From Sphaerosporella brunnea (taxonomy: Eukaryota; Ascomycota; Pezizomycetes; Pezizales; Pyronemataceae), in contig VXIS01000016.1 in assembly GCA_008704415.1 (NCBI GenBank), positions 186,001 through 250,000 on the forward strand: a stretch of DNA of 64,000 nucleotides, read 5' to 3'. The notes below the pieces were generated by a model. It was given only the letters and a program-made list of their open reading frames with translations, had not been told where the DNA came from and made no database searches. The stretch's first letter is position 1, and each line of letters starts with the position of its first letter. Shown piece by piece: positions 1-9,565 of this stretch. Both the position numbers and the translations under genes were made by a program.

Positions 1-41
1 TATCCTGCCGCAAGTTACTAACCCAACTCCCTGCCATGTAG

Positions 42-938
42 GACCTCAACTTAAAAAAGTCCTGGCACCCCCACCTCTTGAAGAATCAAGAGCGGGTATG
101 GGCCGCCGAAAAGTCCGCTCTCGCCGAGCGCAAGAAGACCGAGCAACTCCTCAAAGAGCGCGCCGAAGAGCGTGCGCTCCTCGAGCTTCGACAGATCCAG
201 GAAGCCGCCGGTGGCAAAAAAGTTCTCGATCGCGTCGAGTTCTTGTATTCCGGGCCGAGCGAAGGGCCTGGTGGAAGAACGGAGGAGGAGAGGGAGGCTT
301 ATCTACTGGGGAAACGTAGTGTTGTGGGCCTCCTCAAGGGACAGGATAATGAGAAATTGAAAAAGGAGGGGTTTGAGATGGGCGTTGCCGGAGGAGCTGC
401 CGGAGCTGCCGTGAATGCTGGGGATACTGCGGCAAAGGTCAGGGAGGACCCGTTGCTCGCTATCAAGAGAAGGGAACAGGAGGCGCTTAAGGCGTTGGTT
501 ACTGATCCTGCCAGGAGAAGACGACTGCAGGCCGCTGTAGGTGGGGAGAAGGAGGATATGAGAGAGAAGGACCGCAGTAGTAGGCGGAGACATCACAGGA
601 GTCGGAATAGGAGTCCGAGGCGCAACAGAGACAGAGACAGGGACAGGGACGAAAGGAGGGACCGCAGCAGAAAAAGAGGTCGCGATCGCAGCAGAAGTCC
701 ATTACGACGAGACCGCGACGAAAGGAGATACCACCAACGAAGCAGAAGCCCACGGCGGGACCGGGACGAGAAGCGGGCAGATCGCAACAGAAGCCCTCGT
801 CGCGATAAGGAAGATCGTCACTCGCACCGACACCACCATCGCTCGAGATCCCTGCGTAAAGACCGAGAGCGAAGTCCTCCCCGCCGCTACGATGACCGCC
901 CACGCCTACGCCTACCCCGCGCTACAGAGTGTTGGTGA
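42..938 (+). CDS. CWC25: Pre-mRNA-splicing factor Cwc25 (5' end missing)
   Basis: This is the spliceosome step-one factor that joins just before the first transesterification. The window opens inside an intron whose branch point (ttactaac, 15-22) and acceptor (tag, 39-41) are visible. The exon starts at 42 and reads DLNLKKSWHPHLLKNQERVW, the typical Cwc25/CIR N-terminal block, so only the first few codons lie off the left edge. Next come a charged helical stretch rich in Glu/Arg/Lys, the conserved QEAAGGKK...VEFLYSGPS block, and from about residue 190 a long Arg/Ser/Asp-rich tail. Such RS-like tails are usual in splicing factors. The ORF closes with TGA at 936-938. The last dozen residues (after YDDRP) look unlike the RS tail, so a small 3' intron cannot be excluded. 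Family assignment is confident. Confidence 0.9.
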   Translation, partial: DLNLKKSWHPHLLKNQERVWAAEKSALAERKKTEQLLKERAEERALLELRQIQEAAGGKKVLDRVEFLYSGPSEGPGGRTEEEREAYLLGKRSVVGLLKGQDNEKLKKEGFEMGVAGGAAGAAVNAGDTAAKVREDPLLAIKRREQEALKALVTDPARRRRLQAAVGGEKEDMREKDRSSRRRHHRSRNRSPRRNRDRDRDRDERRDRSRKRGRDRSRSPLRRDRDERRYHQRSRSPRRDRDEKRADRNRSPRRDKEDRHSHRHHHRSRSLRKDRERSPPRRYDDRPRLRLPRATECW

Positions 939-2068
939 CACCGACAATCAATTCGCCGATCAACTAACGTTAAGCCTATTACAGGCAATTAGAGCGATAT
1001 TTGATCACTACATATATGCATGGAACCGCACTCGATAGGCCAAGCTCGAAATTTCCTGTGTCACAACCAGAATGGCATAATTCATTTTTAAAGTAGGCAA
1101 GATGCTTCTCTGACAGTTTATGGATTTATTTTTCTCCACTTTTTTTTTTTTCTTTTTTTTGTTTTTCTGGGTGTCCGCCACATATGAGGCGATCATACAA
1201 TACTGTGATATGGATGTACGTGCTATGGTGCCAAAAAACTGTAGATGCATACCTACAGTACCAAGAAACGGGCTAAAATTGATACCGGAGGAATCTCAGC
1301 GTCTCGCTCGCACTGTGTTAAGACTGGGTGCACGCAAACCGCGTAGATCTCAGATTAATGCTTCCAAAAAGCACGGTGTTGTTGAGAACACTGGAGAATA
1401 ACCGATATCTTGAAAACCGGTATTGAGAGACACGCTGGAGGAACTCCGGGTCTCAATATAGGAAGGTAGACTTTGATTAAAAAAAATAAAAAAATAAAAA
1501 AATGAAAGACGGTCAACCTGTGAAGGTAGACTTTTGTAAATTTTTTTTTTTTTTGAAAGATGGTATTTGTGTGAACCCGGTGTTTGAACGGTGTTAACTC
1601 AGTGGTTGTTGGCATGCGTGGCCTGCAAAGGATCAATGTGGAGTCAAACATCATCAGGTGGATGCTCACGGTTCGAATCCGGTCAGTGACAATTTTTGTA
1701 GGTAGGAAAAAATGCTTTTTTTTGGGCTGCTTAAACGAGCGGTGAGTGGCGGTGTTTCTCTGGGTCAGTCACACTTTTGAGAACGCTGGTATTCTTGTAG
1801 CGCAGGAGTGAATCTAGTATTCTTGTGGGGTTGTTAAAAACACGAGGTTTAGTTTTCACCGTTGAGCCGCAACCACTGTGCCATGACTACGGTAATACGT
1901 TTTGATCACAAATTCTCCAAAGTTGGAAATAATGGGTTAAAAGAACTATGAGTTAACTCCTGCTTCTTTGTGATTGCTGCATTTTCACGTGATCCGGGAT
2001 TAACACTTGCTTAATTCCGAATTAATTTTACCCCCATTTATGGTACAGTACTCAGACACATCGACCAT
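939..2068. other. Intergenic, no gene seen
   Basis: This 1.1-kb stretch separates the 3' ends of CWC25 and AFG2. It holds poly-T and poly-A runs (about 1139-1160, 1480-1500 and 1540-1554), a repeated 'gaaggtagactttt'-type motif near 1461 and 1522, and a tRNA-like fragment listed separately. Every ORF here is short and low-complexity. I see no coding signal. Confidence 0.6.
1594..1697 (+). other. tRNA-like (Pol III A box / B box) relic
   Basis: A perfect B-box, GGTTCGAATCC, lies at 1670-1680. An A-box-like ttaactcagtgg lies at 1594-1605, and a five-T Pol III terminator at 1693-1697. The sequence does not fold as a tRNA: the acceptor halves do not pair, and only three of five T-stem pairs form. 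It is best read as a degenerate tRNA or the head of a tRNA-derived SINE. Confidence 0.35.
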
Positions 2069-2439
2069 TACCGTATTCTTCCGGCACGATGAGAAACGCC
2101 GGCGCCGAAGTCAATCTTTTCTAGGTAGCAAACGTACTATGTATGGGAACATGACAACGCCAGCGAATCTTAATTGATGGCCAAGAGGGGCGGGCACTGG
2201 AGACGTCGCGGTACGACGGAGACACAAGGCAGCCGTGAGAATTAGAGTTGAGTACATAGGTGTCCCCAACCATACCGCGACCCCACACCGCGCCCAGCCA
2301 TTGTCGCCTTCTTAGATCGTGTTGTCGCCGTCACATAAGATTCGCTGGCGTTGTCATGTTTCCATACATAGTATGTTTGCTACTTAGAAAAGATTGACTT
2401 CGGCGCCGGCATTTCTCATCGTGCCGGAAGAATACGGTA
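2069..2439. mobile_element. Miniature inverted-repeat element, TA-flanked, about 100-bp arms
   Basis: The arms 2069-2170 and 2338-2439 are near-perfect reverse complements (taccgtattcttccggcacg at the left, its complement at the right, with a handful of mismatches). They enclose about 170 bp with no ORF. The ends are 5'-TACCGTA...TACGGTA-3', consistent with insertion at a TA dinucleotide as in Tc1/mariner/pogo elements. The right end lies only 23 bp from the AFG2 stop codon, so the element probably lies in the AFG2 3' untranslated region. Confidence 0.8.
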
Positions 2440-2462
2440 TGCTTGTACGTCTAGATATGTCT

Positions 2463-5072
2463 CTAAATTTTCTTCACGCCACCCACGCTCCACTGCTCAT
2501 ATTTCCTCCTCATCTCCATGGTAATTTGCGGTACCGACTTCAACACAGCTGCCGCGAAATGCTTCCGTTTAACAGCCTGGATATCGAAGCTCTCGCGCAT
2601 GGCATAATGAATCGCCTCGTCGCAGATATTCACAATTTCCGCTCCCGAATACCCATCCAGATGCTGTGCAATCTCCTCGATATCCACATCCTCAGTGATA
2701 GACATTTTGCTCGTCTTGATGCGCAAGATCTCTTTCCGTGCCGCAAAGTCCGGCGGACCGACATACAAAATCGTGTCCAACCGCCCTGGCCGCATTAAGG
2801 CCGGATCAATTATTTCGGGCCTGTTCGTGGCCGCCAGGACGACTACGTTTTTCAGTGCTTCGATTCCGTCCATCTCGTTCAACAGAGCGGTAAGCACATT
2901 TGCTCCGCCGCCAGACTTGCCCTCGCGATTGGCTGTGAGTGCATCGATCTCGTCAAAGAAAATGATACTCGGAGACGCAGCCCGCGCTTTCCTGAACACT
3001 TCTCTGACTGCGCGCTCGGACTCGCCGACGTACATGCTGAACAGTTCTGGGCCCTTGATGGCCATGAAGTTGAGCCCGGCTTCGGTGGCGAGTGCTTTTG
3101 CCGTGAGAGTCTTGGAACAGCCCGGCGGACCGTAGAGCAAGAGACCCTTTCGTGGGGTGCCACCCAAACGGGCGAAAACCTCGGGGTGAGTCAGAGGCCA
3201 TTCGACCGCCTCGCGCAATGCTTGCTTGACTTCTTCTTGCCCTCCAATGTCGCTCCACCGCACCTTCGGTGGCTCGATGAATATTTCACGCATCGCGGTT
3301 GGCTTGACCGACTTCAGCGAGGCCTCGAGGTCAAGCGGGCTGATTATTACGGCCGGCTTCTCGCCATTGGTGAGTGACAAAGAGGCCACAGCATCGGCGA
3401 GGTCGGGGTTGGACCCAACGTTTCGCCGGCGGTCAAGGCCTAGCGTGAAAGCGCCACGCACCACCGCCTCCAAGTCCGCGCCGACATAGCCGTGCGTACG
3501 CGCTGCAAGCGCCGCGATCATCTCATCTTTGGTTTTCCCACCTTCGCTTTCGAATTCAAGTTTCCGTGTCAACAGCGTCAAAATCTCTCGTCTTGCATCC
3601 GCATCTGGGATTCCGATCTCGAGCTCCTTCTCAAAGCGTCCCGACCGTCTCAGCGACTCGTCAATGGAATTTGGCCGGTTTGTAGCAGCCACTATAGCGA
3701 CCTTCGCAATGGACCCATCAGCGCCCACAGTTTCCATTGCGTCCATTTCCATCAGCAAAGTAGACACAACCCTGCCCTCCGTCCCCTCTCCAGAGCCTTG
3801 TGACCGTTTGTGCGCTAATGTGTCGACCTCGTCCATGAAGATTATTGAAGGTTGATTCTGCCTGGCCTCCGCGAAAATCTTGCGGATTGCGGCCTCCGAT
3901 TCGCCTTGGTATTTGCCCATGACTTTGCCATCAACGACATAGGATTTGGCGGTAGACGCAAAGGCTGTCGCAGCGGCTTTCATCATCATTGTTTTACCAG
4001 TACCAGAAGGGCCGTACATGAGAACTCCACGAGGAGGAACGAGGCCACGCCGGGAGAATTCTTCGGCATCTTCGAATACGGAGATTAGGAGGGTGCGAAG
4101 AGTATGTATTTGCGCATAGAGGCCACCGATTTGGCTAAAGGTCACGTTGGACGGTTTCAGTGTGGGTGTTGATGACAAAGTCGTAGAGGGCTTTATGGGC
4201 TTTGCAGGAACAAGAGCTTTGGGCTTGTCTTCTTCCAGGGTTGGTTTGACCGTGGGCTTATCTTTTGTCTTCTTCGCAGGTTCCGGGATCGTTTCTGTGA
4301 GTAGCTTCAGGGTGGTGTGTTCAGTCATTAGAAACGCCGGAACGACTGGGCTCGGGTTCGGGGCGTCTGCGCGCTTCTCTGGTGGCGGTGTGCTCGCGCT
4401 CTCTTCCACTACCGAAATTTTCTCCACACGGAAAGAGCGCTTTCGGTTCTTGTACTGAATATCTGTGAACACGAGACCTTCGAAGATGTATCTCGTCTCA
4501 ACTGCACGTGTGCGATCAGTACCGACCCCATCGTCCCCATACTGCCTGACGTCGACCTACAAAGCGTATGCTCCATGAAAAACCTCCACGCATCCCTCTC
4601 GCCCGCCCGCATCAACACGCCATCCTCGCCCGGGATCTCTTTGATTACCACCTTCTCCGCGGCGGCAACATCACCCTTGTATTTCCGCACCACGATCTTG
4701 TTCTCGAAGCCCACGCCTAGGAATCCGCGCTCCATGTCCGAGATCAGCACGGCGTCCTTGTGTAAATGCGGATCCGCCGCTAGCCAGGCCACAGCGGGCC
4801 ACCATTTCACCGCCCCTTCAGCTTGTTCTTTATCGCGTGCCGAGAGCTGGACCGGCTCACCGGTCTTGACGCCGACGACAGAGAGTGCGACGCGGTGGAG
4901 GTTTGCGCGCAGGAAAGATTTGTGATTTACGGGCGCCGGCAGTGGGCGTCTTGCAGCGGCGGGGTAAGCGGTGAGCGCTGGCGGAGGATGGAGGAAGGGA
5001 CGGCACCTACACCGTAAACACGTCGACGTGTCTTGGATCGCGCGGGTTAAGGCTGGAAGTCTTTGGTGGCAT
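2463..5072 (-). CDS. AFG2: Afg2/Drg1 AAA ATPase, 60S subunit maturation
   Basis: This is a type II AAA ATPase that releases Rlp24 and other shuttling factors from cytoplasmic pre-60S particles. I assemble three exons: 5011-5072, 4561-4949 and 2463-4501, with introns 4950-5010 (donor gtaggt) and 4502-4560 (branch tactgat). The frame closes at 829 aa. The first exon reads MPPKTSSLNPRDPRHVDVFT. The N-domain is followed by a Lys/Pro-rich linker. D1 has Walker A GPSGTGKT (about residue 315) and IIFMDEVD. D2 has GPPGCSKT (about 610) and IIFFDEID. The D2 Walker A with Cys-Ser and the block KPTAMREIF before D2 are typical of Afg2 rather than Cdc48. Telobox-like repeats lie about 90 bp upstream. A miniature transposon abuts the 3' end. 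Confidence 0.94.
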
Positions 5073-5160
5073 GGCTGAGAGCGAGCGCACTCTTTTTCTG
5101 TGGCGGGGTGATGCAAGATCAAGCCCAAAAATAAGAATTGTTTATGTAAGGCTGAAACTA

Positions 5161-5204
5161 AGGGTTAGGGTTACGTCACACAAGCCCTCATGCCAGGGTT
5201 AGGG
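5161..5204. promoter_or_regulatory. Telobox-like repeats next to a CRE half-site
   Basis: AGGGTTAGGGTTACGTCA lies at 5161-5178 and AGGGTTAGGG at 5195-5204, about 90-130 bp upstream of the AFG2 start. Such TTAGGG motifs in fungal promoters are known binding sites for Tbf1/TRF-like factors at ribosome-related genes. Function here is inferred. Confidence 0.45.
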
Positions 5205-5623
5205 CCGCGTGACATTAGAGTAATTTCGTCTGGCCAGGGCTGTGAAGCGATGTCCGACGTGCTCCACCGCGTGTCTTTTGTGGCTTTTCCGCTTCTCACA
5301 TGGGGGTTCGTAACCACCAAGCCTTCCAGATTCGTGGCCGTTACTCCGGCTTGCGCCTCTCTCTCTCTCTGTGCTGCTCCAGGGGCGTTTCGTGTTGATT
5401 GCTGGCAGGGGAGAAATGGCACGAATGAAGCGCTGCGGTGGTGGAGCGCAGTCCGAGACAGCAGCAAGATGTGTGAACTGCTGGCCACAACGGCGTGGCA
5501 GGACAATATGGCCAGCAGGCAGCGTTCAATTCAATCAAAATAGTTGCCCATGTTGTGGAGAGTCGAGTCTGCTTGAAATCTGCATCCCGTCTTTCAAAAG
5601 CCATCACGATAACTCAACTGGCT

Positions 5624-5630
5624 TATATAA
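5624..5630 (+). promoter_or_regulatory. TATA box, MARVEL gene
   Basis: TATATAA lies in the sequence gcttatataaacg, about 340 bp upstream of the ATG at 5972, and is followed by a pyrimidine-rich probable leader. Confidence 0.4.
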
Positions 5631-5971
5631 ACGAACAGCAACTGCTTTCTCCCAGCTCGCGATCCCACCAACTCAACTCAACTCAACTACATAGCCGCAT
5701 CAGCATCACTCTTCCATCCATCGCCACCTCGCCACGGATCGTCAGGATCCCTACTGTAGACAGCCAAGCGCCCGGAATCCTGGACGCACATAAACTCCGT
5801 ACGTCATCTCGTGGGGTGGCTCAATTTTACTGACCTTCATAAAGGTCACCGCTCCCTCTTTCCCGGTCCACATTACAGTTAAACACCACCCCCCCCCCCC
5901 CAACAAAAAAACAAAACAAAACAACACCTCCACTCTCATTCGCAGTCGTCAAACTGGAGATCAACATCACC

Positions 5972-6961
5972 ATGAATCTTATCCTTCCCTTACGTGTTGC
6001 GCAGTTGTATGTTGGGCAGCAAAATATGCAGGAACCCCGCTGGGGAGATTCGCTTGCTAACGGGTGCCTACCTTACCTGCACACAGTGTCTTTTCGCTCA
6101 TCGTACTCGGTCTCGCCGGGTATTGCGTCAACTATTTCGGTCACTACCCCGAGGCTGCTTTCCTCGTTTTCTGTGTAGGCCTGCATTTCCATCGAGAGAG
6201 TAACGGTCTACAATTACTTACCTGCGCGGACAGAGTATCTGGTCGTGGCTGATGCTCGCCTACCTCACCTTGACGCCCATGTACTTTCCCGACTTCCACA
6301 ACCGCTGGGTGGTCGTGGGCTGTGAGTCTGTAACCGTGGTCTTCTGGTCCGCTATTTCCTTCCCACTTGAGTAGCAAAAATAGTTCTGAAGCCAGAAAGG
6401 TTCGCCGGTTTCATCGCCATAGCCGAAACCACCGGTCCCAGCCGCTTCAAATGTTTCGGCTCAGGCTGCCGTGTCCTCGACTGTGCCAAAGCCGCCGCGG
6501 CCTTCGGCGCCTTCAGCTGGGTAGTGTGGTGCGCAACCCTCGGTCTGATTATCGACGCTCTCATCAAGTACCGCAAGGGAGAGTATCCTGCGGATTCAGG
6601 TGCAGGTAATGACGCTTCTACTTCCGCCAAGGAGGGAGGAGTAGGGGGAGCAGGAGGATTCATTTCTTCTCCTCTTACTCCGGGACTCCAGACTCAGCCT
6701 ATTGAGGGTACAGATATTGAAATGAGCGGTGGTGGTGGTGGTGGTGGTGGTGGACAGAATCCTCTGCTGCGCCTTGATGTCCAAGAAGGCTTGCAGCCCG
6801 TCGGCCCTTTGCCTCAGGAGCCCGGACCCGTTTATCTCAACAGCGGTTTTCAGCAACAGCAGACATATGGTCATCCGCCTACCAGCAACGATCCCGGTAT
6901 TGCCATGATTCCGGACCCGTCACAGTTCGGTGGTGTTCCACAGCAGCAGCAGCCGCATTAA
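5972..6961 (+). CDS. MARVEL-domain integral membrane protein
   Basis: This is a four-span fungal membrane protein of the MARVEL type, a family tied to membrane microdomains and vesicle trafficking. Exons are 5972-6006, 6087-6174, 6234-6346 and 6400-6961, with introns of 80, 59 and 53 nt, giving 265 aa. The start MNLILPLRVAQFVF is the classic opening of this fungal family. The predicted membrane segments are about residues 8-28 (SLIVLGLAGYCVNYFGH), 35-57, 65-90 (VTVVFWFAGFIAIAE) and 110-135 (FGAFSWVVWCATLGLIIDAL). Two conserved Cys flank the third loop (CFGSGC). The cytosolic tail of about 125 residues is rich in Gly, Pro and Gln, with a run of nine Gly encoded by GGT repeats and a Gln-rich end. 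No enzymatic role is implied. Confidence 0.85.
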
Positions 6962-7676
6962 CCGTCAGCGTTGTTATTTCACTGTAAGAATGGGGATGGT
7001 GTTTCCTTTGTTGAGGCGCCGCTGGTTACTTTCCTAGTTTTCTTGCATCATTTCCTTGCAGATACCATTTGCTCCTCCATGCCGTTTGTGTGTTTCTTTT
7101 ATTCTTTTGGCAATAGCCAAGTTTCTCCTTGATGGTTCTTTTTTTTTTTTTTTTTCTCTCTTTCGGGATTTTTAACGTACCTACCTGGGATGGACTGGAG
7201 TTCACGGGTGTTTTTATCTTGCTTTTTTGCTTTGCTTTGCGTTCTTTCTGGTTCGACGAGATGGACTGTGCCCCGGCCACTATCTGGTTGAAGGGCGGCA
7301 TGAGATATTCTAATGATCATGATGTTGCTGCCAGACACGACGTCACGCTGCATACAGTACTTTGAAGCTTGACGACCTGTGCGTACGGCGTCCGGCACAT
7401 TTGTATGTGTTCGTAAGCCGTAAGCATACCCGTATAAGCAAGATTTTTGAACCCTGTGGTAAGCGCTTGGCTGCATATGCCTGGCGGGCATGCGTTGTGG
7501 TGCTGTATTCGCATAAAATATACATGGAGCGCAGATATTACGACGACCATATGAGAATAGCCATTTACCCAATCAGACAAAGGAAAGCGACATCCCAAGG
7601 TGAAAAAAACCACGGTATTTTGTACGCACAGAAGCCAGCCATCTGTCAGTCTATCTCCCCCCTCAATGATGTCCAT
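6962..7676. other. Intergenic between two convergent 3' ends
   Basis: About 715 bp between the MARVEL gene and the Ssr4-like gene. It contains a poly-T run at about 7138-7156. Small ORFs here lack recognisable features. I see nothing else. Confidence 0.6.
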
Positions 7677-9002
7677 CTACTGTGCAGCTCCGCCGCCCCC
7701 TGTTCCTAAATCCAGTCCCGAAGTTGCCCCATCCGTTGGTGGGATCGTAAACAACTCCTCACCGGATGCAGGAGTGGCAGTAGCATTGGTATCCGCCGCG
7801 GTGGGCGCAGACGCTGATTGCTGCCGTGGCGTAGCTGGTTTACTAGGGGTATCATCGACATTCATGAAGTCGTCCATGATGGTATCCTCCATGAGGGCGC
7901 CGGCAGTATCCTCAGCCTGAGCATTCGCGGCGGCTTCAAACTCGTCCAGTAGTCCGCCGGCGGTAGATTCGTGCGTAGGAGGGGTAGGTATGTCAAGCTT
8001 GAAGGTGCCGTCGTCGTCGGGATCGTCGTTGTTGTCCATTACGCTGTCGACTTGTTGCTGCTGCGCGGCCACGACGCCACCCATCTTGACGATCTCGTCT
8101 TCGGGGAGCTGATACTGGACGACGGCGAGGGACGGGATGATCTTCTTGCCGGTGCGAGATTGGAACTCGGAGACGACCTCTTCGACGCTGCGGGTGGTGT
8201 CGTCGTCGGCTACCGGAAGAACCGCTTCTCTTGCCACGGTCTCGTCGGAGTCTTCGTCGCCGTCGCCAGCGCTGCCCGTCGTCGTGTGAAGTCCTGGCAA
8301 AAACATCTCCAGTCCCAACCCGCCCCGGAGCTCAATCTCGGCGTCTCGGTACACAGACGTCTCCTTAATCTTCTGCATACGCGCCTCGTGGGTTTCTCGC
8401 ATGACCCGCATCTCCTCCTCCATCTCTCTGACCTTCTTCGCAGCGCGGGCCTTGACTCTCTTCAGCAGCTCCTTCGGATCCTTCTCCTCCTTGACGGGGT
8501 CGTTGATCTTTGGCTTCGGTGCGGGGAACACCGGCGGGTCCAGTAGTCCCTTGGTTACACTCTCGAGGTCTCCAACAAGGCCCAATCCAAGGTCGACGGG
8601 CTTGATCCGGCTAATCGGATACGCTGAACCCATCACCTCTTCCATCCACTCGTGATGCTGCACGTACCGCGTTGTTGCCATCTCCCGCGGCGTTAACACG
8701 TCCAGCACGTCGCCCTTCGACGTGTCCTCCTCCTCTTCTATCGTCATCGCCGGGTCCCCGCCGATCACCGCCATTTGGGCGGCTGCGGGCGGAGGTTGGA
8801 TTGCGCCACCTGGTGCGGGTGAGGGCTTATAACGCTTTGCGGAAGGAGGCGCCGGCGCGCGCGTCGGCGTGTAGTAACCTGCTGGCGGGACGGCGACGGG
8901 CACTGGCTGCGGCGTCATCCGCGTGTTGGAGATGTGACGCTGCGGTGTTTGCGGGTGCATTTGAGGGTGCGGTGGCATGGGGTGCTGGTGTTGCGGGAGC
9001 AT
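7677..9002 (-). CDS. Ssr4-like SWI/SNF-RSC subunit, C-terminal region only
   Basis: This single-exon ORF of 441 aa carries the hallmark block of the fungal Ssr4/DUF1750 family: LTPREMATTRYVQHHEWMEE followed by PVDLGLG and a coiled-coil Lys/Arg/Glu stretch (about residues 175-210). Ssr4 is a subunit of the fission yeast SWI/SNF and RSC remodellers. Upstream of this block lies a Pro-rich segment with an EEEEDTS acid patch. The C-terminal half is acidic and disordered and contains a conserved-looking RSVEEVVSEFQ...GKKIIPSL segment. Homologues normally begin with a separate N-terminal domain of about 200 residues, which I cannot find. The reading frame stays open upstream of the ATG but without a Met, so a spliced 5' exon is possible in 9003-9460. 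Function is inferred from the family. Confidence 0.7.
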   Translation of the reverse strand: MLPQHQHPMPPHPQMHPQTPQRHISNTRMTPQPVPVAVPPAGYYTPTRAPAPPSAKRYKPSPAPGGAIQPPPAAAQMAVIGGDPAMTIEEEEDTSKGDVLDVLTPREMATTRYVQHHEWMEEVMGSAYPISRIKPVDLGLGLVGDLESVTKGLLDPPVFPAPKPKINDPVKEEKDPKELLKRVKARAAKKVREMEEEMRVMRETHEARMQKIKETSVYRDAEIELRGGLGLEMFLPGLHTTTGSAGDGDEDSDETVAREAVLPVADDDTTRSVEEVVSEFQSRTGKKIIPSLAVVQYQLPEDEIVKMGGVVAAQQQQVDSVMDNNDDPDDDGTFKLDIPTPPTHESTAGGLLDEFEAAANAQAEDTAGALMEDTIMDDFMNVDDTPSKPATPRQQSASAPTAADTNATATPASGEELFTIPPTDGATSGLDLGTGGGGAAQ

Positions 9003-9565
9003 GGTGAAGTTGATTGTGGTGGGTGCTGTTGTGGAGGACGCGAGAGTTTGGTGGTGAGGCGCGTGGTGATGGAGTTTGTGATGCGTGATTGCGGTGATAA
9101 GATGGAGGTTAGGGTTGAGGCAACCAGCTGCACACAGGTTTGTCGATTGGGCGTTTCAACAAGTGAATACATGTAGCACACGGCGCAACATGGTCTGACA
9201 TTGTTCGGTGGCTATGCTCTTCGTCCACGTCGAAGCGTGCTGCTTCTCACGGTTCATATGGAGTCACTCGGTGTGGAATTCAGATAAGGAAGAAGTATGA
9301 TCTGTCGCATTAAGGAATGATTGAATCTGATGGAACCCTGTGAGTCTTGCCGTGGTCACGTGGTGCTGGTCTCTGTGGGGCTATGCCCTTGACGAGTGTG
9401 ACTGCGAGGTGCGTATTTTAGCGCCCACAATGACCACGCACAAGTCTTTGCCGCTCCAACTTTGAGCAAACGATTGTTGTCTCGACGTGAAGCACTAACG
9501 ATCAGCAACCGCCACCCGACAATCCACCGAGACCTTCCGACCCAGTCTCCGAAAACACAGACGAA
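9003..9565. other. Divergent promoter, Ssr4-like / RPS4
   Basis: This 563-bp region contains a telobox-like GGTTAGGGTT at 9107-9116. A pyrimidine/CA-rich tract runs just upstream of the RPS4 start, as expected for a highly expressed ribosomal protein gene. No separate gene is seen, but an unrecognised 5' exon of the Ssr4-like gene could lie here. Confidence 0.5.

Larger units (their letters stand above)
5073..5971. other. Divergent promoter region, AFG2 / MARVEL gene
   Basis: About 900 bp separate the two divergent start codons. It contains two telobox-like motifs, a CRE half-site and a TATA box (listed separately), a short aactc tandem near 5670-5690, and a poly-C run at about 5887-5901 in the probable leader of the MARVEL gene. 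No coding region is seen. Confidence 0.6.

Noticed and set aside
1594..1697. Intact tRNA gene
   Set aside because: Acceptor halves do not pair and only three T-stem pairs form; kept only as a tRNA-like relic.
5161..5204. Interstitial telomere or chromosome end
   Set aside because: Only short one-and-a-half to two-unit TTAGGG stretches, each in a promoter, with housekeeping genes on both sides.
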